Shown here: positions 1-4,151 of the stretch, one piece after another | Numbering within the stretch: the stretch's first letter is position 1 | How the letters are laid out: each line of letters opens with the position of its first letter | Assembly (NCBI GenBank): GCA_023423065.1 | Contig: JAFAGC010000058.1 | Span: 1 to 6,122, forward strand | DNA from: Pseudomonadota bacterium | Lineage (GTDB): Bacteria; Pseudomonadota; Gammaproteobacteria; Steroidobacterales; Steroidobacteraceae | Reading direction: 5' to 3' | Length of the DNA stretch: 6,122 nt | Notes under the pieces: generated by a model | What the model was told of the DNA's origin: nothing | Databases searched by the model: none | The model's input: the letters and a program-made list of their open reading frames with translations, nothing else | Program-made: the position numbers and the translations under genes

Positions 1-29
1 CCCCCAATACGGGTCGTTTATTCCGAAAC

Positions 30-45
30 TTGTATAAATATACAG
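30..45 (+). promoter_or_regulatory. Palindromic operator with embedded -10 box, unit A
   Basis: Positions 31-44 form a perfect inverted repeat, TGTATA-AA-TATACA, 21 nt before the toxin ATG. The same element, slightly degraded, stands at 1417-1432 in front of unit B. It contains a TATAAAT stretch (33-39) that could serve as a -10 box, although no convincing -35 box lies 17 nt upstream. Antitoxins of this type usually autorepress by binding palindromes over their own promoter, so this is the best candidate operator (inference). The 16-mer at 30-45 also resembles a LexA box: TTGT-N8-ACAG, against CTGT-N8-ACAG in E. coli. Confidence 0.55.
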
Positions 46-65
46 ATTCTGGAATACTCGCCGCG

Positions 66-401
66 ATGCCACGACTGAAACCACTAACGTTTCTGGGTTC
101 CAGTCGTGACGACCTGCGGGAAATGCCCGCCGCAGTTCGGCACGCGATCGGCGTGGAACTGATGATCGTGCAGCTCGGCGGCACTCCCACCGACTTCAAG
201 CCCATCGCTTCCGTAGGTGCCGGTGCCTATGAGATCCGCGTCCGCGATGTCGCGGGGGCGTTTCGCACGGTATACGTAACCAAGTTTTCCGATTCGATCT
301 ACGTGTTGCATGCCTTCCAGAAGAAGACCCAGAAGACCGCAAAGGCGGACCTGGATCTGGCGAGGCGGCGGTACAAACTGATTCCTGGAGCAAAGCCATG
401 A
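66..401 (+). CDS. HigB/Gp49-like RelE-superfamily toxin
   Basis: The 111-residue product matches the phage-derived Gp49-like/HigB type of RelE-superfamily toxins, which are normally ribosome-dependent mRNA endonucleases. Family hallmarks include an LKPLTFLGSSRDDL start (residues 4-17), the EIRVRD strand (about 56-61), then FRTVYVTKF, and the basic YVLHAFQKKTQKT block (about 78-90). The length is normal for the family. An in-frame TTG at 30 would add 12 residues, but it lies inside the operator palindrome, and the family sequence begins at the ATG at 66. No strong Shine-Dalgarno sequence precedes that ATG. The stop overlaps the antitoxin start (ATGA), so the two genes are translationally coupled in toxin-first order, as is usual for HigBA-type modules. 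The catalytic mechanism is inferred from the family. Confidence 0.88.
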   Translation: MPRLKPLTFLGSSRDDLREMPAAVRHAIGVELMIVQLGGTPTDFKPIASVGAGAYEIRVRDVAGAFRTVYVTKFSDSIYVLHAFQKKTQKTAKADLDLARRRYKLIPGAKP

Positions 402-751
402 AGATCGCCACCCGTAAGACTCGTCAAAAGCGCGACCCCCGTCTCGACGACACGAGAGTAATCGCCGGCAGCGGCAACGTTTTCATCGATCTGGGATTCG
501 ATGAAGCCGAGGCGCGCGTGTTGGCTTTGCGCGTGGAGCTGATGATGCGGCTACGTGAACGGCTGCAGGAGAAGGGTTACACGCAGGTCGAAGCCGCCAA
601 ACATTTGGGCATGACCCAGCCCCGAGTGTCGGCACTGCTCAAGGGCGCTTGGAAAGACTTCAGTATGGATATGTTGCTGACGCTCGCGACTCGTGCAGGC
701 CTCAAGCCGGAGTTGCACCTCGCAGCGGCGGAGAAAAGGCGCGCGGCCTGA
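398..751 (+). CDS. XRE-type HTH antitoxin, unit A
   Basis: The 117-residue product is a HigA-like antitoxin. Its HTH domain covers roughly residues 48-105. The recognition region is visible as TQVEAAKHLGMTQPRVSALL (about 62-81), followed by a KDFSMDMLLTLATRAGLKPEL tail typical of XRE antitoxins paired with Gp49-like toxins. The N-terminal 20 residues are basic and look disordered. A GGAG at 387-390 sits 7 nt before the ATG, inside the end of the toxin gene. The protein presumably neutralises the toxin at 66-401 and represses the operon through the 31-44 palindrome (family knowledge and inference). It is about 94% identical to the product of 1584-1937. Confidence 0.9.
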   Translation: MKIATRKTRQKRDPRLDDTRVIAGSGNVFIDLGFDEAEARVLALRVELMMRLRERLQEKGYTQVEAAKHLGMTQPRVSALLKGAWKDFSMDMLLTLATRAGLKPELHLAAAEKRRAA

Positions 752-777
752 GCCTTGAGTCCCGACTACATGGCTAG

Positions 778-791
778 TGACCAGGTTGTTA
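778..791. promoter_or_regulatory. Imperfect inverted repeat behind antitoxin A
   Basis: TGACCA-GG-TTGTTA lies 27 nt after the antitoxin stop. In unit B the same site (1965-1978) is a perfect palindrome, TGACCA-GG-TGGTCA. Its geometry (6+2+6) matches that of the operator in front of the genes, but the sequence differs. The function is unknown: it could be a protein-binding site or simply part of the mobile unit's end. Confidence 0.35.
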
Positions 792-813
792 CGCGCGAAA
801 ATTAGCCAGGTAC

Positions 814-850
814 TTGCGGGAGTTTTGCGGGACTTGGTCCTGCTTCGTCG
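814..850 (+). other. Conserved tail of unit A: 11-nt-spaced direct repeat and hairpin
   Basis: TTGCGGGA occurs twice, at 814-821 and 825-832, with a spacing of 11 nt (about one helical turn). The second copy is also the left arm of a 7-bp hairpin, 827-833 with 837-843 (GCGGGAC/GTCCTGC, TTG loop, one G-T pair). The same arrangement is present in unit B (2000-2035), where paired positions have changed but the stem is kept. No T-run follows, so this is not a classical intrinsic terminator. It could be an RNA 3'-end structure or a recombination or binding site of the unit. Confidence 0.45.
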
Positions 851-959
851 TGCTCAGTCGTGACAATTGCAACGGATGCCATGCGAGCTCGCGACTTTTG
901 ACTCAACAAAATCAACTATCTACGTTTCTCATCCTTCCCGAGATTTCCACCCCCTCCAA

Positions 960-1153
960 CTACGAACCAGGTGGTCGGGAGTTCGACAACTCGGGCACGG
1001 CGCTTGAGCGGGCTCTGCCGGCCACCCCGAGTTGAACCAACGCGCGTAGCGCGTTGGGCCCTGAGCTGGCTGAAGTCGTCGCTACAAGTCAGGACCTCGA
1101 TCCGGCGAAGGTCGAGCCCGCGTAGCGGGCGAGTAATCTCTCCGGGCGCGCCA
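960..1153 (+). pseudogene. tRNA-Arg(ACG) 3'-half remnant, T-loop interrupted
   Basis: Positions 960-986 read as the anticodon loop (CTACGAA, anticodon ACG at 962-964), the 3' strand of the anticodon stem (CCAGG, 967-971), the variable loop (TGGTC), the 5' strand of the T-stem (GGGAG, 977-981) and the first five T-loop bases (TTCGA). After 149 unrelated bases the tRNA resumes at 1136: AT of the T-loop, CTCTC (T-stem 3' strand, pairing with GGGAG through one G-T), CGGGCGC (acceptor 3' strand), discriminator G, and encoded CCA (1151-1153). The 5' half (acceptor 5' strand, D-arm, anticodon stem 5' strand) is absent, because the sequence before 960 cannot pair. It is therefore not a functional tRNA. 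A 3' half starting in the anticodon loop is typical of a displaced attachment-site copy left by an integrative element. Confidence 0.75.
987..1135 (+). other. Structured ~149-nt insertion in the tRNA T-loop
   Basis: The segment separates T-loop positions 58 and 59 of the tRNA-Arg remnant. It is rich in hairpins. CAACTCGGG (987-995) pairs with CCCGAGTTG (1026-1034), enclosing GAGC/GCTC and CGGC/GCCG inner pairings. CCAACGCGC (1037-1045) pairs with GCGCGTTGG (1049-1057) over a GTA loop. GCCCGC (1116-1121) pairs with GCGGGC (1125-1130), also over a GTA loop. There is no open frame of family character and I recognise no group I or group II intron core motifs. The ends share only a short inverted ACTCG. 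It may be a small non-autonomous mobile element or an intron-like RNA. Its nature is unknown to me. Confidence 0.5.
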
Positions 1154-1162
1154 TCTTCTTCT

Positions 1163-1186
1163 ACCGCGACAACAGCTTGGCGCGGT
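1163..1186 (+). terminator. Hairpin 10 nt behind the tRNA CCA end
   Basis: ACCGCG (1163-1168) pairs with CGCGGT (1181-1186). Inside, after one A-G mismatch, CAA pairs with TTG over a CAGC loop. The stem is followed by TCTCTTGT, which is only moderately T-rich. Its position right after the tRNA-Arg 3' end suggests the original tRNA terminator carried along with the remnant, but the weak T-run keeps confidence low. Confidence 0.3.
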
Positions 1187-1416
1187 TCTCTTGTCCCGAT
1201 CTTCTCCGCAGTCAGGTGGTTGCGGGGGAATTGCGTGCACCGGCTGTATTGCCAGGTAGTCGCGCCCGAGTCGACGTCTGTCAGCGCAATAACCTGGAAA
1301 CGGCGTGACGCAAAAACCTAGAAACCGTACGGGGCCAAACCTCAGAGGCGGCGAAAGCCTTGGCGAGGCTTACCAAATGTCCATCGACCGCTGCCTGCGG
1401 CGACCTATTCAGAAAT

Positions 1417-1432
1417 TTGTATAAATATATAG
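1417..1432 (+). promoter_or_regulatory. Operator/-10 element, unit B
   Basis: This is the counterpart of the palindrome at 30-45: TGTATA-AA-TATATA, one base short of perfect symmetry (C43 in unit A is T1430 here). The TATAAAT core is unchanged, so promoter activity could persist while binding to the right half-site may be weaker. It lies 21 nt before the ATG of the truncated toxin. Confidence 0.5.
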
Positions 1433-1452
1433 ATTCTCGAATACTCGCCGCG

Positions 1453-1587
1453 ATGCCAAAGTCGATCCTTGGACTGAAGCCCCTAACGTTTCTGGGATCC
1501 AGTCGTGATGACCTGAGGGAAATGACCGCGGCAGTCCGGCAAGCGATTGGGGCGGCGGTACAAATTGATTCCAGGAGCAAGCCATGA
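1453..1587 (+). pseudogene. Truncated HigB/Gp49-like toxin, unit B
   Basis: The first 33 codons (LKPLTFLGSSRDDLREM region) match the intact toxin, apart from a 4-residue insertion (KSIL/G) after the start. At 1550/1551 the sequence jumps to what corresponds to position 364 of unit A, which removes 212 bp. The following 10 or so codons are out of frame. A further 1-nt loss (GCAAG for GCAAAG) brings translation back to the original TGA at 1585-1587, so the ATGA overlap with the antitoxin survives. The remaining 44-residue product lacks every core strand of the RelE fold and the basic YVLHAFQKKTQKT block, so it cannot be an active toxin. It may act only as a translated leader that feeds ribosomes to the antitoxin start. 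Confidence 0.85.
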
Positions 1588-1937
1588 AGAGCGCCACCCG
1601 TAAGTCCCGTGGAAAGTGTGATCCCCGTCTTGCCGATACGCGAGTGATCGCCGGCAGCGGCAACGTTTTCATCGATCTGGGATTTGATGAAGCCGAGGCA
1701 CGCGTGATGGCGTTGCGCGTGGAGTTGATGATGCGGCTACGTGAACGGCTGCAGGAGAAGGGTTACACGCAGGTCGAAGCCGCCAAACACCTGGGCATGA
1801 CTCAGCCTCGAGTCTCGGCACTGCTCAAGGGGGCTTGGAAGGACTTCAGCATGGACATGTTGCTGACGCTCGCGACGCGTGCGGGTCTCAAGCCGGAATT
1901 GCATCTCGCAGCTGCGGAGAAAAAGCGCGCGGCCTGA
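1584..1937 (+). CDS. XRE-type HTH antitoxin, unit B (toxin lost)
   Basis: The 117-residue product differs from the unit A antitoxin at seven residues. Five of them lie in the first 17 (I3S, T8S, Q10G, R12C, D17A), one is L42M and one is R114K. The HTH and the C-terminal tail are otherwise identical. By hand count, codons 18-117 differ by about 22 synonymous and 2 non-synonymous changes, which points to purifying selection. The ribosome-binding site AGGAG (1573-1577) is 6 nt before the ATG and slightly better than the one in unit A. With no toxin of its own, the protein could neutralise the unit A toxin or related invaders, repress both operators, or be a relic. Cross-activity with unit A is inference. 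Confidence 0.88.
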   Translation: MKSATRKSRGKCDPRLADTRVIAGSGNVFIDLGFDEAEARVMALRVELMMRLRERLQEKGYTQVEAAKHLGMTQPRVSALLKGAWKDFSMDMLLTLATRAGLKPELHLAAAEKKRAA

Positions 1938-1964
1938 GCATCGAGTCCCGACTACATGGCAAAT

Positions 1965-1978
1965 GACCAGGTGGTCAT
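1965..1978. promoter_or_regulatory. Perfect palindrome behind antitoxin B
   Basis: TGACCA-GG-TGGTCA begins 28 nt after the antitoxin stop. It is the better-preserved version of the site at 778-791. It shares the 11-mer ACCAGGTGGTC with the tRNA-Arg remnant at 967-976 and its flank, which I treat as coincidence. The function is unknown. Confidence 0.35.
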
Positions 1979-1999
1979 GCGCGCAAAATAGCCAGGTTC

Positions 2000-2035
2000 T
2001 TGCGGGAGTTTTGCGGGATCTAGTCCCGCTTCGTC
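2000..2035 (+). other. Conserved tail of unit B: direct repeat and hairpin
   Basis: This is the counterpart of 814-850. TTGCGGGA stands at 2000-2007 and 2011-2018, and the hairpin is GCGGGAT (2013-2019) with GTCCCGC (2023-2029) over a CTA loop. Compared with unit A, the G-T pair has become G-C and a C-G pair has become T-G, so both copies keep all seven pairs. That supports a structure acting as RNA or single-stranded DNA. Confidence 0.45.
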
Positions 2036-2057
2036 GTGCTCATTCATGCCAAATGGC

Positions 2058-2083
2058 AGCGGGCGAGCAATCCCTCCCGCGCC
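2058..2083 (+). other. Possible tRNA 3'-end remnant behind unit B
   Basis: From 2070 the bases read as a tRNA 3' end: AT, CCCTC (T-stem 3' strand), CCGCGCC (acceptor 3' strand), G, CC. The next base is G rather than the A of CCA. The pattern resembles a tRNA-Ser end (G discriminator), but no 5' parts are present. The 20-mer at 2058-2077 matches 1124-1143, the junction of insertion and tRNA-Arg, at 18 of 20 positions. The GC-rich GCC repeat that follows makes a chance match possible. Confidence 0.3.
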
Positions 2084-2102
2084 GCCGCCGCCGAACCCTC
2101 CA

Positions 2103-2184
2103 TTACGCACCGGCCATCTTCGCCACATCCGCCCAAACCACTTCCAATTCATGCCCATCCGCATCTTCCACGGTCCGGTTATAG
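2103..2184 (-). pseudogene. C-terminal remnant of a VOC/glyoxalase-like protein
   Basis: On the minus strand, ending at a TAA (2103-2105), the frame encodes YNRTVEDADGHELEVVWADV and a short tail. This resembles the last strand of vicinal-oxygen-chelate proteins, where a (S/T)(F/V)EDxDGHxxEVxWMD pattern carries the last metal-ligand Glu. The homology stops at about 2184, exactly where the MocR remnant starts on the other strand. The original gene (normally about 120-140 residues) has lost its first 80% or so. The assignment rests on about 28 residues and is a pattern match, not a search result. Confidence 0.55.
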
Positions 2185-3108
2185 AGCGCGCGCGCGGTCG
2201 CGTGCAGTCCGGAAGATGTCGTCGTCACGTCGGGTGCGCAGCAGGCCTTCGACATCCTCGCGCGGCTCCTCGTAACGCCCGGCGAGACCCGCGTTGCCGT
2301 GGAGAATCCCGGATACCCGCCGGTGCGCGCGGCCATGCTCGCCACCGGCGCAAGGCTGATCCCGGTGCCCGTCGATGCGGACGGCATGCGCGTGGATCGG
2401 GTGCCGGACGGCGTGAGGGTGATCTGCGTGACGCCGTCGCACCAGTCGCCCACGGGCGCCGTGATGCCGCGCGCCCGGCGAATGGCATTGCTGACCCGGG
2501 CGCGCGAGCTCGGCGCCTCGATCATCGAGGACGACTACGACGGCGAATTCCTGTACGACAAGGCGCCGCAGGACGCTCTGCAGATGCTGGATGCGGATGC
2601 GCGCGTCTTCTATGTAGGCACCTTCTCTAAGAGTCTGTTTCCGACCTTGCGCAAGGGCTTCGTCGTCGCGCCGGCGTGGGCGCGCGACGCGCTCATCGAT
2701 GCGAAGTACTGCACCGACTCGCACTGCGACCTGCTCACGCAGGTGACGCTGGCGGCCTTCATTTCCGAGGGTCACCTGGCGCGACACATCCGGCGCATGC
2801 GGCCTATCTACACCCGGCGCCGGGCAGCGCTCGCGGACACGATCGGCGAGCACCTTTCGCCCTGGCTCGAGGTCCTGCCCGGTCCCGCCGGCCTGCACCT
2901 CACCGCGCGTATCCGCGATTCCGCGAATGCCGCGGACGTCGAGAACGCTGCGCTACGGCATCTTCCGGGAGCGCTGACGCTCGCGCCGTATACGGTCGGG
3001 AAACTTCCGATGAAAGGGCTCTGCATCGGATATGGTTGCGCCGAGGTCGATCAGATCACGCACGCGGTGCGCGACATGGGACGTTTGCTGCGAAGGAGTG
3101 CGAATTGA
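2185..3108 (+). pseudogene. 5'-truncated MocR-type (GntR/aminotransferase) regulator
   Basis: The frame is open from 2185, after a TAG at 2182-2184, and encodes about 307 residues of the fold-type I aminotransferase domain found in MocR/PdxR-like regulators. Visible motifs in order: CSPEDVVVTSGAQQAFDILA (from 2203), VENPGYPPVR (2299), TPSHQSPTG, the EDDYDGEF block with the pyridine-binding Asp (around 2527-2544), and GTFSKSLFPTLRKGF with the Schiff-base Lys codon at 2629-2631. Also present are a C-terminal PGPAGLHLTA segment and an IGYG end. A full MocR has about 450-500 residues. The N-terminal winged-helix DNA-binding domain, the linker and the first part of the aminotransferase domain are missing. 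A GTG at 2299 could start a shorter frame, but it lies inside a conserved motif, and residues encoded upstream of it are still family-like. The remaining frame has no internal stop, so the loss is probably recent. Confidence 0.85.
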
Positions 3109-3217
3109 GCTGCGGCTGATCTCCGTCCGGCGGGTCGGCTCGGGTTTCGGGGAGTTGCGTTACGAGGTCTCCGGGAAGGAATGAGAACCAGGACAAGCGG
3201 GTCGCGCGGTAGATAGG

Positions 3218-3223
3218 TATAGT
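3218..3223 (+). promoter_or_regulatory. Possible -10 box giving a leaderless transcript
   Basis: TATAGT ends 7 nt before the ATG at 3231, which is the usual distance to a transcription start, and no Shine-Dalgarno sequence stands before that ATG. Together these suggest a leaderless or nearly leaderless mRNA. No good -35 hexamer is visible at 16-18 nt, so the call is weak. Confidence 0.3.
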
Positions 3224-3230
3224 CCTGACA

Positions 3231-4103
3231 ATGAGAAAGGGACGTCGCTTGTTGGTGTGGACCGCCGCGATCCTCGTCGCCGCGTTCATGTTCCTCTGCT
3301 TCCCGTTCAATCCGCCCAAGTGGACGGCGGACGAGATCGCCGCGAGGGTCGACCTGCTCAACGAGAAGGCGGCCATCGTCACGCCGCACGAGGAGCTCGG
3401 CAAGAAGATCCGCGCGGAGAATCTCGCGCTTTTCGAGAAGGTCGAGCGCGGCGAGGAACTTACCGCCGAAGAAAGCGCCGCCTATCGCGTGCTGTACCAG
3501 TCGATCCTGAACCAGAAGCAGCACGAGCTGTCGCTGCTCGACGCGGAGCTCCAGGTCCGCACGAACTACAAGCCCGAAGAGCAGAACAACGTCGGCACCC
3601 ACGGCATCGAGGGCACCCACGATCATCACGACGACTCCGCGGGCGCGAACCTCGCCGCGTTGCGCGACGACCTCGCGCGGCTCGAGAGCGCCTCGGGTCT
3701 CACGGGTTCGTACACGCGTGTGCGAGCGGCGCTCAGCGCCTGGAAGAATCTCGACGACGTCATTCTGCACATGGCGACCGCGCCGCAGACCAAGTCCGTG
3801 CCGCGCCCGCCGGAGACTCCGGTGGACGAGCTCCAGCAACACTTCGAACCGATGATGGCGCACTTCAAGCGCGCCCAGTTCGAGCCCGTCAATTCGTCGA
3901 CGTACGCGGTGGAAGTTCATGCCGCGCTCGACCGATACGACGCGCTCGTCGTGCTCGTGCAGGACCGGATCTACGCGAACCTCGGGCCGATCGAGCGCAG
4001 CCTGAGCGGGCAGTGGGGTAGCTGGCGTTCGCTCGCGCCGCCGCTGAAGGGCGTCACGGCGGACCGCATCCCGCGTAAGGCGCAAGCCGCGCGCGCCGAA
4101 TAA
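3231..4103 (+). CDS. Membrane-anchored protein of unknown function with His-rich stretch
   Basis: I do not recognise the family. The 290-residue product starts MRKGRR, followed by one hydrophobic segment (about residues 7-25). This fits an uncleaved N-terminal anchor, or a signal peptide, placing the rest outside the cytoplasmic membrane. Residues 35-110 look helical and charged (many Glu, Lys, Leu). Residues 122-135 form a His/Asp-rich stretch with four His (124, 130, 132, 133), a plausible metal site. Residues 140-290 are again mostly helical, with a Pro-rich break at about 190-198. Codon use is strongly GC3-biased, as in the following genes, which supports real coding. The start is chosen because it gives a proper positively charged N-terminus, although no ribosome-binding site precedes it. 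The next gene begins 48 nt downstream, so co-transcription is possible. Confidence 0.75.
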   Translation: MRKGRRLLVWTAAILVAAFMFLCFPFNPPKWTADEIAARVDLLNEKAAIVTPHEELGKKIRAENLALFEKVERGEELTAEESAAYRVLYQSILNQKQHELSLLDAELQVRTNYKPEEQNNVGTHGIEGTHDHHDDSAGANLAALRDDLARLESASGLTGSYTRVRAALSAWKNLDDVILHMATAPQTKSVPRPPETPVDELQQHFEPMMAHFKRAQFEPVNSSTYAVEVHAALDRYDALVVLVQDRIYANLGPIERSLSGQWGSWRSLAPPLKGVTADRIPRKAQAARAE

Positions 4104-4126
4104 GTCCATCGTCCGATTGGATGCCT

Positions 4127-4148
4127 GGCACGGGCCGCGCATCGTGCC
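4127..4148 (+). promoter_or_regulatory. Hairpin directly before the Spy-like gene
   Basis: GGCACG (4127-4132) pairs with CGTGCC (4143-4148) over a 10-nt GC-rich loop, ending 3 nt before the ATG at 4152. There is no Shine-Dalgarno sequence in this interval. The stem might occlude the start region and modulate translation, or it may be an attenuating element between two co-transcribed genes. Confidence 0.3.
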
Positions 4149-4151
4149 CTC

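Larger units (their letters stand above)
19..875 (+). repeat. Toxin-antitoxin repeat unit A (intact copy)
   Basis: This segment aligns with 1406-2063 over the upstream operator, the start of the toxin gene, the whole antitoxin gene and about 110 nt of non-coding tail. The left limit of similarity is near position 19. The right limit is near 862-875, where the match becomes patchy. The two copies differ by many synonymous substitutions, by a 12-nt insertion near the toxin start in unit B, and by the toxin deletion in unit B. The divergence argues against a very recent tandem duplication. Independent acquisition of two related modules, or an old duplication, fits better. Boundaries are by eye. 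Confidence 0.85.
876..1405. other. Gene-free spacer between the two TA units
   Basis: I see no credible protein gene in these 530 bases. Open frames here have Arg/Ser-rich translations with no family resemblance. The spacer contains a 10-bp perfect palindrome (GCGAGCTCGC, 883-892), an AT-rich stretch (about 895-935), the interrupted tRNA-Arg remnant (960-1153), a hairpin just behind it (1163-1186), and an 11-nt near-perfect direct repeat (AACCTGGAAAC at 1291-1301, AACCTAGAAAC at 1315-1325). It also has a 6-bp hairpin AAGCCT-TGGCG-AGGCTT (1355-1371) without a T-run. Confidence 0.7.
1406..2063 (+). repeat. Toxin-antitoxin repeat unit B (toxin-deleted copy)
   Basis: This is the second copy of the segment at 19-875, in the same orientation. 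It retains the operator, the first part of the toxin, the full antitoxin and the non-coding tail with its direct repeat and hairpin. It lacks the equivalent of 152-363 of unit A. Similarity continues in patches to about 2063. From there unit A runs into its own spacer, whereas unit B runs into a sequence resembling a tRNA 3' end. Confidence 0.85.

Noticed and set aside
981..1057. Integron attC site (GTTGAAC and GTTGGGC core-like heptamers around the 987-1034 inverted repeat)
   Set aside because: The R'' side is broken by a 3-nt bulge, the L boxes are not recognisable, and there is no integrase or cassette layout. The tRNA reading explains the left part better.
987..1135. Group I intron in the tRNA
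   Set aside because: The segment is shorter than known group I introns, and I find no P7 or other core-like motifs and no suitable P1 pairing. An intron-like origin is not excluded, but it is not supported.
971..1321. Open frame of about 116 codons on the plus strand across the spacer
   Set aside because: It starts inside the tRNA remnant. Its translation is Arg/Ser-rich with no domain character, a typical artefact of reading across tRNA and hairpin DNA. No ribosome-binding site fits.
2080..2092. Short GCC trinucleotide run as a possible phase-variable repeat
   Set aside because: It has only four units, is outside any gene, and fits the local GC-rich composition.
2046..2630. Long plus-strand Arg/Ala/Pro-rich open frame
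   Set aside because: It is a shadow in another frame of the GC-rich MocR remnant; the translation is low-complexity and resembles no family.
2299..3108. A complete 269-residue aminotransferase starting at the GTG at 2299
   Set aside because: Family-like residues (CSPEDVV...SGAQQAFD) continue in frame upstream of 2299, so this codon is internal to a truncated MocR gene.
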